Below the pieces are notes generated by a model. That model had not been told where the DNA came from and did not search any database. It worked only from the letters and a program-made list of their open reading frames with translations. DNA of 53,022 nucleotides from Alphaproteobacteria bacterium (GTDB lineage Bacteria; Pseudomonadota; Alphaproteobacteria; Micropepsales; Micropepsaceae). Positions 8,708-16,871 of this stretch are shown here, in pieces (position 1 is the stretch's first letter; each line of letters starts with the position of its first letter). The DNA is taken from contig JAGWZW010000017.1 in assembly GCA_018971835.1 (NCBI GenBank), positions 1-53,022 of the forward strand, read 5' to 3'. A program made the translations under genes and the position numbers.

Positions 8708-8765
8708 CGCCACGTGGAACATCGACTGGTTCGCGCCACACCGGCGAAGGAGGCGTCAAGGCGAG

Positions 8766-9392
8766 CTAAGCGGGCCGGGAACCATTTCCCGCGCTGCTGG
8801 CGCGGGCAAGCTGTGTGATCTCGTCCCAGCGGCCTTCGCGGATCAGCGGCGCGGGCGCCAGCCAGCTTCCCCCAACCGCCACTACATTCTTCAGCGCCAG
8901 GAACTCGGCCGCATTTGCCGCATCGATGCCGCCGGTGGGGCAGAAACAGACATCCGCGAACGGTCCGGAGAATGCCTTGAGCGTAGCGATGCCACCCACC
9001 GCCACCGCGGGAAAAAGCTTGAAGAGCGCATAGCCTTCGGCCAACCCTGCCATAACATCCGATGCCGTCGCCACGCCCGGTACCAGCGGCAGGATCTTCG
9101 ATCTCAGCAACGCCGGCGTTGCACCCGGCGAGAAGGCAAAGCGTGCGCCATGCGTGGCGGCGCGTTCGGCGTCCTTCTGGTTCAGCACCGTTCCGGCCGC
9201 GACCACGGCGCCCTCCACCTCCGCGGTAATCGCCTTCATCGCGTCAAGTGCCGCAGCTGTGCGCAGCGTGATTTCAAGCACGTTGATCCCGCCCGCCACC
9301 AGCGCGCGGGCCAGCGGAACCGCATCCTTCACCTGCTCGATGGTCAGCACCGGCACCACGGCGGCTTCGCGCAAGGTCAAGGTCAGGTTCAT
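8766..9392 (-). CDS. eda: 2-keto-3-deoxy-6-phosphogluconate aldolase
   Basis: 208 residues, the normal size for KDPG aldolase. LEITLRT (Glu40, Arg44) and the Schiff-base Lys125 in YALFKLFPA are present, as is the phosphate-binding CPTGGI loop. It cleaves 2-keto-3-deoxy-6-phosphogluconate to pyruvate and glyceraldehyde-3-phosphate, the last step of the Entner-Doudoroff pathway. Its ATG overlaps the glk stop (ATGA), so it is translationally coupled as the last gene of the zwf-pgl-edd-glk-eda operon. A 58-bp gap separates it from the convergent MFS gene. Confidence 0.96.
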   Translation of the reverse strand: MNLTLTLREAAVVPVLTIEQVKDAVPLARALVAGGINVLEITLRTAAALDAMKAITAEVEGAVVAAGTVLNQKDAERAATHGARFAFSPGATPALLRSKILPLVPGVATASDVMAGLAEGYALFKLFPAVAVGGIATLKAFSGPFADVCFCPTGGIDAANAAEFLALKNVVAVGGSWLAPAPLIREGRWDEITQLARASSAGNGSRPA

Positions 9393-10387
9393 TTCGTTTC
9401 CTCCGCGCGCAGGAATTTCGCCGCCACGCGCGCCAGGCCCAGATGCGCGGCATTGGTCCGGGTGATGAGCTTGGTTGGGATCGCCCGCAGGTAGGACGCG
9501 AACCGCCCCTTGTCCTCGAAGCGGGCGCGGAAGGCCGGCGCGCCAAGGAAATCCGTCATGCCCTGCGTCAGGCCACCGGCGAAGAAGACGCCGCCGCGCG
9601 CGCCGTAGCTGAGAGCAAAATCGCCCGCCACCGCGCCCAGAATCATGACGAAGCGCTCGACCGTCTTGCGCGCGCCGGCATGGCCAGACCGCGCGGCCTC
9701 AATGATTGCATGCGAATCCTTCAGGCTGTCATCCGGGCGCCGGTCGTCGATCGCGCACAAGGCTTCGCAGAGGTTGAAAAGGCCCGGGCCAGACAGAATG
9801 CGCTCCACCGAGACGCGGCCGAAGCGCGCCATCAGGATGCGCAGTATCTCGAGTTCGATTTCATCATTGGGCGCGAAGGCGATATGCCCGCCTTCGGTCA
9901 CCAGCGGCCGCGCATGAGGTCCGTGACAATAGCCGCCCGAGACGCCAAAGCCGGTGCCTGCGCCCATGATGGCGATGGCGCCGTCCGCTAGGCCCTCTTG
10001 CGGCCCGCCGAGCGGCAGAAAATCGGCCGCCGAAAGTTGCGGTACGCCGAGCGCCAGCGCTTCGAAGTCGTTGAGCAGCTTGACGCGCTTGAACCCGCAG
10101 TTGCCCAGCACGCGTTCGCTCACTGTCCAGTTCAGATTGGTGAAGCGCACCTCGCCATTCGTCACCGGCCCCGCCACGCCGAGCACGGCGACGGAGGGGC
10201 GATGCTCGGGCGCCAGCGCACTCAAAAATTCCTTAACCACCGCCTCGAGCGAGGAAAATTCCGACGTGAGGAAATTCCGGGCGTCGCCGAACAGCGGTGC
10301 CCCGCCATCGGGCAGATGCGTGAGCACGAAGCGCACATTGGTGCCGCCCACATCGCCCAGCAGTGCGTAAGGATTGGCCGTGGTCAT
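9389..10387 (-). CDS. glk: Glucokinase
   Basis: 332 residues of the bacterial Glk type (ROK-independent). The N-terminal phosphate loop [12 protein letters not shown] and the later ATP-binding GAGTGFG are clear. It phosphorylates glucose to glucose-6-phosphate, the substrate of the zwf product encoded at the head of the same operon. The ATG at 10387 follows GAAAGG and starts 11 bp after edd; an in-frame GTG at 10402 would overlap edd. The stop overlaps eda by 4 bp. Having glk inside the operon fits an organism that releases free glucose from maltodextrins rather than using a phosphotransferase system. Confidence 0.95.
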   Translation of the reverse strand: MTTANPYALLGDVGGTNVRFVLTHLPDGGAPLFGDARNFLTSEFSSLEAVVKEFLSALAPEHRPSVAVLGVAGPVTNGEVRFTNLNWTVSERVLGNCGFKRVKLLNDFEALALGVPQLSAADFLPLGGPQEGLADGAIAIMGAGTGFGVSGGYCHGPHARPLVTEGGHIAFAPNDEIELEILRILMARFGRVSVERILSGPGLFNLCEALCAIDDRRPDDSLKDSHAIIEAARSGHAGARKTVERFVMILGAVAGDFALSYGARGGVFFAGGLTQGMTDFLGAPAFRARFEDKGRFASYLRAIPTKLITRTNAAHLGLARVAAKFLRAEETK

Positions 10388-10398
10388 GCAAACGCCTT

Positions 10399-12210
10399 TC
10401 ACGAAAACAGCACGGAGGCGCCGGCCTCGGCATCGTTGGCCAGTTCTCGGAAGCCCGCAAAATATTCGCGGCCGAAGCCGGGCGGCGCGGGCGGCGGCTT
10501 GGCGGCTTCGCGCGCGGCCAGCGCCTCGCTTGCCGCGGCGATCTCCAGCACCCCGGCATTGGCATCGACCAGGATCACGTCGCCGTTTCGCAGCCTCGCC
10601 AGCATGCCGCCTGCTTTCGCCTCAGGCGTGACGTGGATGGCGGAGAGCACCTTGCCAGAGGCGCCGGACATGCGGCCATCGGTGATGAGCGCGACCTTGT
10701 GGCCGCGGCCCTGCAGTACCGACAGCGCGGGAGTGAGGCTATGCAATTCCGGCATGCCGTTGGCAGCGGGGCCCTGGAAGCGCACCACCGCCACCACATC
10801 GCGATCGAGCTTGCCCGCCTTGAACGCGGCGAGGAATTCCTCCTGGCTTTCGAACACGGCGGCTGGCGCCTGCACGCGGCGCTGCTCGGGCGCCACCGCG
10901 GAAACCTTCACCACGGCGCGGCCGAGCCCGCCGGTCATCAGGCGCAAACCGCCGCTCGTATCGAAGGGATTGGCGATCGGGCGCAGGATCGACTCATCGA
11001 GGCTTTTTTCAGGCACAGGGCGCCAAACCAGCGTCCCGCCTTCCAGCACCGGCTCCTGCGCATAATGCTCAAGGCCTCTGCCCGCCACCGTCAGCACGTC
11101 GCCGTGCAGCAGCCCGGCGCTCAACAACTCGCGGATCACGAAGCCGACGCCGCCGGCGGCCTGGAAGGCGTTTACGTCCGCGCCGCCGTTCGGATAGACG
11201 CGCGCCAGAAGCGGCGTGATGGCGGAAATGTCGGAGAAATCAGACCAATCAATCAGCACGCCGGCCGCCCGCGCCATCGCGACCAGATGAATAGCGTGAT
11301 TGGTCGAACCGCCTGTCGCCATCAGCCCGACGATGCCGTTGACGATGGTGCGTTCGTTCACCACCTCGGCCAACGGCGCCTCGCCGGAGTGCGCCAGGCT
11401 CACCGCGCGCTGGGTGGCGGCGCGCGTCAGGGCATGACGCAAAGGCGTGTTCGGATGGATGAAGGCGGTGCCCGGCATGTGCAAGCCCATCATCTCCATC
11501 AGCATCTGGTTGGAGTTGGCGGTGCCGTAGAAGGTGCAGGTACCCGGGCCGTGATAGGAGCGGGTTTCGGCTTCGAGCAGCGCGGCGCGATCGACCTTGC
11601 CTTCGGCATAGAGGGCGCGGATGCGCGCCTTCTCCGCATTCGGCATTCCCGAATCCATCGGTCCGGCCGGCACGAAGATCACCGGCAGATGGCCGAAGGC
11701 CAGCGCACCTATGAAGAGGCCAGGCACGATCTTGTCGCACACGCCCAGCATCAGCGCCGCATCGAAAGCGTCGTGGCAAAGCGCCACGGACGTTGCCAGC
11801 GCGATCACGTCGCGGCTGAAGAGCGACAGTTCCATGCCCGGGCGGCCTTGCGTGACGCCGTCGCACATGGCGGGCACGCCACCGGCCACCTGCGCGGTTG
11901 CGCCCAGTTCGCGCGCGGCGGCGCGGATGCGCTCGGGAAAATCCTCGAACGGCTTGTGGGCCGAGAGCATGTCGTTATAGGCGGTGACGATACCGATGTT
12001 GCAGGCATCGGGATTGCGCATGGCGAGCTTGTCTGTCCCGGCCTGGCCGGCAAAGGCATGCGCCCAGTTGGCGCAGGAGAGCTTGGCCCGGCCGGGCCCG
12101 GCGCCGCGGGCAGCCTCGATCTTGTCCAGATAGTTGCGGCGCGTGGCTTCGCTGCGGGCGCGGATGCGTCCGGTGATTTCCGCCAGGCGGGCGTCGAGCG
12201 TTGCGGTCAT
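10399..12210 (-). CDS. edd: 6-Phosphogluconate dehydratase
   Basis: 603 residues, matching Edd of the IlvD/Edd family in length. It contains [32 protein letters not shown] and the C-terminal [13 protein letters not shown]. The conserved Cys residues would bind a [4Fe-4S] cluster. It converts 6-phosphogluconate to 2-keto-3-deoxy-6-phosphogluconate. I prefer the ATG at 12210, just after the pgl stop; another in-frame ATG at 12222 would overlap pgl by 10 bp and give 607 residues. It is the third gene of the glucose operon. Confidence 0.96.
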   Translation of the reverse strand: MTATLDARLAEITGRIRARSEATRRNYLDKIEAARGAGPGRAKLSCANWAHAFAGQAGTDKLAMRNPDACNIGIVTAYNDMLSAHKPFEDFPERIRAAARELGATAQVAGGVPAMCDGVTQGRPGMELSLFSRDVIALATSVALCHDAFDAALMLGVCDKIVPGLFIGALAFGHLPVIFVPAGPMDSGMPNAEKARIRALYAEGKVDRAALLEAETRSYHGPGTCTFYGTANSNQMLMEMMGLHMPGTAFIHPNTPLRHALTRAATQRAVSLAHSGEAPLAEVVNERTIVNGIVGLMATGGSTNHAIHLVAMARAAGVLIDWSDFSDISAITPLLARVYPNGGADVNAFQAAGGVGFVIRELLSAGLLHGDVLTVAGRGLEHYAQEPVLEGGTLVWRPVPEKSLDESILRPIANPFDTSGGLRLMTGGLGRAVVKVSAVAPEQRRVQAPAAVFESQEEFLAAFKAGKLDRDVVAVVRFQGPAANGMPELHSLTPALSVLQGRGHKVALITDGRMSGASGKVLSAIHVTPEAKAGGMLARLRNGDVILVDANAGVLEIAAASEALAAREAAKPPPAPPGFGREYFAGFRELANDAEAGASVLFS

Positions 12211-12212
12211 GA

Positions 12213-12869
12213 TTACACCCATACGATCGTGATATCGGGCCGCGCATCGAAGAGCGCGCGGATCGGCAGCGGGCTGCTCGGGTTAGCCTGCGCGGCTTCC
12301 AGAACCTTACGCTTTTCTTCGCCCAGAAGCAGCACGAGCGTGCGCGTGCGCGCGATCTCGGCCAGGGTCAGCGTCAGGCGCGGCAGGCCGGGCGCGCGCC
12401 CATTTTCTCCTGCTGGAACGGCCATGCAGACGGTCTTGCTATCCAGCACCAGTCCAGCCTTGAGCACCGGCGAATGCGGAAACAGCGAGGCGAAATGGCC
12501 GTCCTCGCCCACGCCCAGCAGCATGAAATCGAACGGTCGCGGCAGCGCGCGCAACTGCGCATCGGCAGCGCGCGCGTCCTCGTCCGGCGTCGCGCCGACG
12601 CCTTTCAGCGGCACGAAGCGCGCAGCGGCGGCCGGGCCTTGCAGCAGCGTTTCGCGGACGAGGCGCGCGTTGCTTTCGGGGGATGAGTCATCCACCCAGC
12701 GCTCGTCCACCAGCGTAACGACGATCTTGTCCCACGGCAGATCGAGCGTCGCCATCGCGCGATAGGTTTCGCGCGGCGTGTTGCCGCCCGACAGCGCCAC
12801 CAACCCCACGCCCCGCGCCGCGATCGCGGATCGCATCGCCTGGGCGAAGAGGGTGACGGCGTCAGTCAT
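12213..12869 (-). CDS. pgl: 6-Phosphogluconolactonase
   Basis: 218 residues of the DevB/SOL family. [16 protein letters not shown] forms the N-terminal phosphate-binding region, followed by VTLVDERWV and the active-site [16 protein letters not shown]. It hydrolyses 6-phosphogluconolactone to 6-phosphogluconate. The start overlaps the zwf stop by 8 bp, typical of translational coupling. Its place between zwf and edd matches its place in the pathway. Confidence 0.95.
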   Translation of the reverse strand: MTDAVTLFAQAMRSAIAARGVGLVALSGGNTPRETYRAMATLDLPWDKIVVTLVDERWVDDSSPESNARLVRETLLQGPAAAARFVPLKGVGATPDEDARAADAQLRALPRPFDFMLLGVGEDGHFASLFPHSPVLKAGLVLDSKTVCMAVPAGENGRAPGLPRLTLTLAEIARTRTLVLLLGEEKRKVLEAAQANPSSPLPIRALFDARPDITIVWV

Positions 12870-14316
12870 TCCAGGCGCGCCCGAAACGCTCGATCAGCGC
12901 AAAGGCACCGGCCGGGCCCCAGCTGCCGGCGGCGTAGGGTTTCGGCGGCTCGCCTGCCTCGCGCCAGGCGGCGGAGATCCGGTCCACCCAGGCCCAGGCG
13001 CGCTCGGCCTCCTCGCGGCCGACGGAGAGCGTGCGGTTGCCGCCCAGCGCATCGTGGAACAGCCGCTCGTAGGCGATGCGCCGTCGCATGTTCGGCTCGG
13101 CCAGCGAGAGGCTGAGCGGCATGGCACGCAGGGTCATGCCGTCGAGCTTACCGCCCTGCGTCTTGTTCATCAGCGTCAGCGAAATATCTTCCTCGGGCTG
13201 CAGGCGGATGAGCAGCCGGTTGGGCAAAAGCTGGTTGGGCCCGAAGATCGAATGGGGCACCTGCTTGAACTGGATGGCGATCTCGGTGCGGCGCGTGGGC
13301 ATACGCTTGGCCGTGCGCAGGAAGAACGGCACGCCCGACCAGCGCCAGTTGTCGATATCCGCGCGCACGGCGACGAAGGTTTCGGTGCCCGTCGGCGCGC
13401 CGCGCTCCTCGACGTAAGACGGCACGGCCGCGCCGCCGACCACGCCGCCGGTATATTGCCCGCGCACGGTGACGCGCCCGGCTTCGGCCTGGGTGATGGG
13501 GCGCAGCGCACGCAGCACCTTGGCCTTTTCGGCGCCTACCGCCGCGGCATCGAGATCGGAGGGCGGTTCCATCGCCACCAGACAGAGCAGTTGCAGCACA
13601 TGGTTCTGCACCATGTCCTTGAGCGCACCGTATTCGTCGTAATAGGGCCAGCGCTCACCCACGCCTTCGGTTTCGGCCACGGTGATCTGGACGTGATCGA
13701 TGCCGCGGTTGTTCCAGAGCGGCTCGAACAGCGCATTGCCGAAGCGCAGTGCGATCAGATTTTGGACCGTGTCCTTGCCGAGATAGTGATCGACGCGGAA
13801 GACCTGCTCTTCGCGCACCACGGCGGCGACGGCTTCGTTGATGATCTTGCAGGAGGCGAGATCGCGCCCCAGCGGCTTCTCGATGGCGATGCGCGCATCG
13901 GCCGTGCCAAGGCCTGCGTCCTTCAGCGCCTGGAAAGTTGCCACGAATTGTGTGGGCGAGAGCGAGAGGTAGTAGAGTACCGGCGCGCAGCCCTCGACCG
14001 CCGCGCACAAGGGCGCGAGGCCGCCGGGCTTGGTGGCATCGGCCTGCACGTAAGAGAGCCGCGCCGCGAAGCCCGCGTAGCAGCCCTCGTCGTAGTGTTC
14101 GCCGGCACGGGCCTGAACGGCCTTCTTCACGCGCTCCTGATAGGTGGCTCCGGGCTGGGCGCTCCGCGCCACGCAGACGATGCGGCTTTCCGGCGCCAGA
14201 TGCCCCTCGCAGTGCAGGAAATAGAGTGAGGGCAGCAGCATGCGCAGCGCCAGGTCGCCGGTCGCGCCCAGGATCACCACGGCTGCCCGCCGCGTTTCCA
14301 TGTCGTTCGTTGCCAC
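12862..14316 (-). CDS. zwf: Glucose-6-phosphate 1-dehydrogenase
   Basis: 484 residues, normal for Zwf. The cofactor motif GATGDLALRML is near the N-terminus and the substrate-binding VDHYLGKD lies in the middle. The GTG at 14316 is preceded by GGAGG at good spacing; an ATG five codons later (14301) lacks one, so I prefer the GTG. It makes 6-phosphogluconolactone with reduction of NAD(P)+. It is the first gene of a five-gene operon, with a palindromic operator candidate 42-53 bp upstream of the start codon. Confidence 0.96.
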   Translation of the reverse strand: MATNDMETRRAAVVILGATGDLALRMLLPSLYFLHCEGHLAPESRIVCVARSAQPGATYQERVKKAVQARAGEHYDEGCYAGFAARLSYVQADATKPGGLAPLCAAVEGCAPVLYYLSLSPTQFVATFQALKDAGLGTADARIAIEKPLGRDLASCKIINEAVAAVVREEQVFRVDHYLGKDTVQNLIALRFGNALFEPLWNNRGIDHVQITVAETEGVGERWPYYDEYGALKDMVQNHVLQLLCLVAMEPPSDLDAAAVGAEKAKVLRALRPITQAEAGRVTVRGQYTGGVVGGAAVPSYVEERGAPTGTETFVAVRADIDNWRWSGVPFFLRTAKRMPTRRTEIAIQFKQVPHSIFGPNQLLPNRLLIRLQPEEDISLTLMNKTQGGKLDGMTLRAMPLSLSLAEPNMRRRIAYERLFHDALGGNRTLSVGREEAERAWAWVDRISAAWREAGEPPKPYAAGSWGPAGAFALIERFGRAWND

Positions 14317-14357
14317 GCCCGTTGCCTCCGCCGGTCCGCGGCTACAGTCCAGATTTA

Positions 14358-14369
14358 GACAACGTTGTC
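14358..14369. promoter_or_regulatory. Palindromic operator upstream of zwf
   Basis: GACAACGTTGTC is a perfect 12-bp palindrome with the central CG usual for LacI-family operators. It lies 42-53 bp upstream of the zwf start, inside the 137-bp gap to the GH97 gene. I found no second copy in the window. It differs from the ATACGTAT sites of the maltodextrin genes, so a separate regulator, encoded elsewhere, may act here. Confidence 0.55.
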
Positions 14370-14453
14370 AATAGACCTCCGCCGGCGGTCGCCTTGCAGC
14401 TGCGGGTGCCATCGATTTCCAACGCACGGGCGCGATACGCGGGGAAGCAGCCG

Positions 14454-16508
14454 TCAACCTGGGTTGGCCGTTGGCGCGAAGCGGACAGCCTCGCCGCCGC
14501 CGGGAGCCAGCGTCAGCGTCAGCTTGTCTCCGCGTTTGACCTTGCGCTTTTCGATGATGATGGCGAAGGGGTTGGTCTTCCAGTCGGCCTTGGCGCCGTC
14601 GCGATAGATCTCGGCCGTGTATGTGCGGCCAGGATCGAGGAAGTCCAGCGTCACCGGCAGCGCGCGCCGCGTATCGTCGGTAACGGCACCCAGATACCAG
14701 TTGTCGCTGTTCCGGTCCTTGCGGGCGAAGGTGACGTAGTGGCCAATCGCGCCGTTCAGCATCCTGGTTTGCGACCAGTCAGTCGGCACCTCTTTGATGA
14801 ACCGGAAGGGCCCGGGATATTTGGCGTAGTTCTCCGGCAAATCCGCCGCCATCACGATCGGGCTATAGATCACCACGTAAAGGGCAAGTTGGCGCGCGAG
14901 CGTGGATTGGATGCGCTGGCCGTTCTTGCCCACGAGGCTGAGCACGCCGGGCGTGTAGTCGAACGGCCCGGCCAGCATCCGCGTGAAGACGATTGTGGGG
15001 ATGTGGCTGGGCGGATTGGGCGGATCGCCCCAGGCGTTGTATTCCATGCCGCGCGCGCCTTCGCGAGAAATCCAATTGGGATAGGTGCGCCGCAGGCCCG
15101 TATCCTTGATCGGCTCGTGCGTGTCGATGGCGATATGACGCTTGGCTGCTTCTGTCACCGCCTTGAGATAGTGGCGCGACATGGCCTGGCCGTCATGCCA
15201 GGCGTAGTAGATTTTTCCGTCGTCACCACGCAACTGGATGCCGCCGCCGTCGGCGACATAGCCCGTCTTGACGCTGTCCATGCCCATCTTCTGGTAGAGG
15301 TCGAACGCGGCATCGATCTGCGCGTCGTAATTGGCGACATCGCCGCCCGTTTCATTGTGGGCGATGATCTTCACGCCCCTGGAGCGCGCATAATCCGTCA
15401 CGGCCTTGAGGTCGAAATCGGGCGCGGCTTGCGTGAAGTTGAAGTCCTTGCCGTTGGCGAACCAGTCGCCGTCCCAACCCCTGTTCCAACCCTCGATCAG
15501 CACTTCGGGGAAGCCGTTCTTCGCCGCGAAGTCGATATAGTCCTTGGCGTGCTGGGTGGTGGCGCCGTGCTCGGGGCCGGTCGCCCAGGTCCATTTGCCG
15601 ATATGCATGGCCCACCAGATGCCGACATATTTGTAGGGCTTGAACCAGGAGACGTCGCCTTCCTTGTTGGGCGCGTTGAGATTCAGTTCCAGCTTGGCGT
15701 CGGCGTAAAGCGCGGCCGCACTGGTGGCGATCTCGATCGTGCGCCACGGCGTGGCGAAGGGCGCGGTGCGCACGACCTTGGCGGCGTATTCCGAGGACGG
15801 CGCCAACATCGCCTTCAGCCGCTGCCCCTCCACGCGCCGCAGCCACATCGAGGAATAGTTGATCAGCGCTGCCTCATGAAACGCCAGGTAGAGGCCGCTG
15901 CTGGTACGGATAGTGAGCGGCGTATTGGCGAGGCTCACCTGATCGAGCGGTGTCTTGTTATAGAGATATTCGTAGCGATTCCATTCGTCGGCCGGTTCCC
16001 ACCAGGCCGTGGACGGTTGGGCAACGTCGAATTCGGTCAGTTCGTCGGCAATATGGACGTCGTGGAGCTGCTTCTGGTCGGGGAATTCATAGCGGAAGCC
16101 AACGCCGTAGTCGTAAACGCGGAACACGATGTCGAGCTGTCGGCCGAGCGGCGTGGTTTCCTTCAGGTGCACGCGCAGCTCGTTATAGTGGTTGCGGACT
16201 GTGCTTTCCTCGCCCCATGGCTGTGTCCAGGTGTGGTCATGGTGGTTAATCTCCGCGCCGGCAAAGGCAAAGTTGCGCTCCAGCTTTGGGGCGTCGGTAA
16301 GCAGAATGCCCAGCCGCGAATCGCCGATCACCGGCTTGCCGTTGCGCGAAATGGCATAACTGGGCCGGCCATTGCCATCCAGGCTGATCGCCACTTGCAG
16401 CGTGTGATCCGGCGAAAAGATGTTGGCGACTGTCTCTGCCCGCGCAGCCGGCTGCATCAGCAGAAGCGCGGCCACGCAAAGCCCGGCCAGTCTCAAGATC
16501 GCCCTCAT
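14454..16508 (-). CDS. Glycoside hydrolase family 97 alpha-glucosidase (SusB-like)
   Basis: 684 residues with a signal peptide (about residues 1-24) ending in an AxA-type site, so periplasmic. The sequence follows GH97: an N-terminal beta-sandwich, a (beta/alpha)8 barrel and a C-terminal beta domain. The inverting-type glutamates appear to be kept in IDTHEPIKDTG and REGARGMEYNAWG, which correspond to the SusB Glu residues and not to the retaining Asp variant (from memory of the family). It would release glucose from alpha-linked oligosaccharides. The ATG at 16508 follows GGAGGAAC; frame upstream of it is open but lacks a signal peptide at the right place. It is divergent from the TonB receptor and shares its regulatory region. 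Confidence 0.92.
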   Translation of the reverse strand: MRAILRLAGLCVAALLLMQPAARAETVANIFSPDHTLQVAISLDGNGRPSYAISRNGKPVIGDSRLGILLTDAPKLERNFAFAGAEINHHDHTWTQPWGEESTVRNHYNELRVHLKETTPLGRQLDIVFRVYDYGVGFRYEFPDQKQLHDVHIADELTEFDVAQPSTAWWEPADEWNRYEYLYNKTPLDQVSLANTPLTIRTSSGLYLAFHEAALINYSSMWLRRVEGQRLKAMLAPSSEYAAKVVRTAPFATPWRTIEIATSAAALYADAKLELNLNAPNKEGDVSWFKPYKYVGIWWAMHIGKWTWATGPEHGATTQHAKDYIDFAAKNGFPEVLIEGWNRGWDGDWFANGKDFNFTQAAPDFDLKAVTDYARSRGVKIIAHNETGGDVANYDAQIDAAFDLYQKMGMDSVKTGYVADGGGIQLRGDDGKIYYAWHDGQAMSRHYLKAVTEAAKRHIAIDTHEPIKDTGLRRTYPNWISREGARGMEYNAWGDPPNPPSHIPTIVFTRMLAGPFDYTPGVLSLVGKNGQRIQSTLARQLALYVVIYSPIVMAADLPENYAKYPGPFRFIKEVPTDWSQTRMLNGAIGHYVTFARKDRNSDNWYLGAVTDDTRRALPVTLDFLDPGRTYTAEIYRDGAKADWKTNPFAIIIEKRKVKRGDKLTLTLAPGGGEAVRFAPTANPG

Positions 16509-16586
16509 CGCTGTTCCTCCCGCGCGCTGGTTAGCTTTTCTTGTCTCGCAGAATCTAACGTGCATCAGATGATCCCGCGTGCGGGC

Positions 16587-16600
16587 ACATACGTATTCAT
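16587..16600. promoter_or_regulatory. ATACGTAT operator, site 1 (GH97 side)
   Basis: ACATACGTATTCAT, with ATACGTAT at 16589-16596. It is 81 bp upstream of the GH97 start and shares 10 or more of 12 positions with the other two sites. A CG-centred palindrome is typical of LacI-family operators, and a LacI-type gene lies in this locus at 24368-25483. Confidence 0.65.
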
Positions 16601-16715
16601 TAATGCCGCTGCGCGATGCTGCAGCGCAAAGACGGGCTTCCCGGCCGGAACGGCCGGGTTTATCCGGGTTCGTTCGAGCAAATCCAGCTGCCCCGCATTT
16701 TTCATGCGTTCTTTC

Positions 16716-16729
16716 GTGAATACGTATGC
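16716..16729. promoter_or_regulatory. ATACGTAT operator, site 2 (receptor side)
   Basis: Read on the minus strand this is GCATACGTATTCAC, with ATACGTAT at 16720-16727. It matches site 3 over 12 consecutive bases (GCATACGTATTC). It sits about 145 bp upstream of the TonB receptor start. Confidence 0.65.
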
Positions 16730-16871
16730 GGCAGGTTGGCAGCGACAGAACTCCGAACAATGATCGCAGCTGCATGCTGTCATACGCGACGGCGCGTCGA
16801 TGGGATCCGGGGGATGCAGGTCATCTGCAAGCGGAGCCCCGCGTCGGCCGGATATTTGGGGAGGACGAGAA

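Larger units (their letters stand above)
16509..16871. promoter_or_regulatory. Divergent GH97/TonB-receptor control region
   Basis: This 363-bp gap has no convincing gene. It holds two copies of the ATACGTAT-type palindrome: one 81 bp upstream of the GH97 start and one about 145 bp upstream of the receptor start. A short CCCGC-GT-GCGGG hairpin lies beside the first. The rest, nearest the receptor, could be an untranslated leader. Confidence 0.6.

Noticed and set aside
10363-12765. 800-codon plus-strand frame across edd and pgl
   Set aside because: It is the mirror of the well-supported minus-strand Entner-Doudoroff genes, with His/Arg/Gly-rich composition typical of an antisense frame.
13938-16763. 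941-codon plus-strand frame opposite zwf and GH97
   Set aside because: No recognised domain; both genes underneath are convincing, with conserved active sites.
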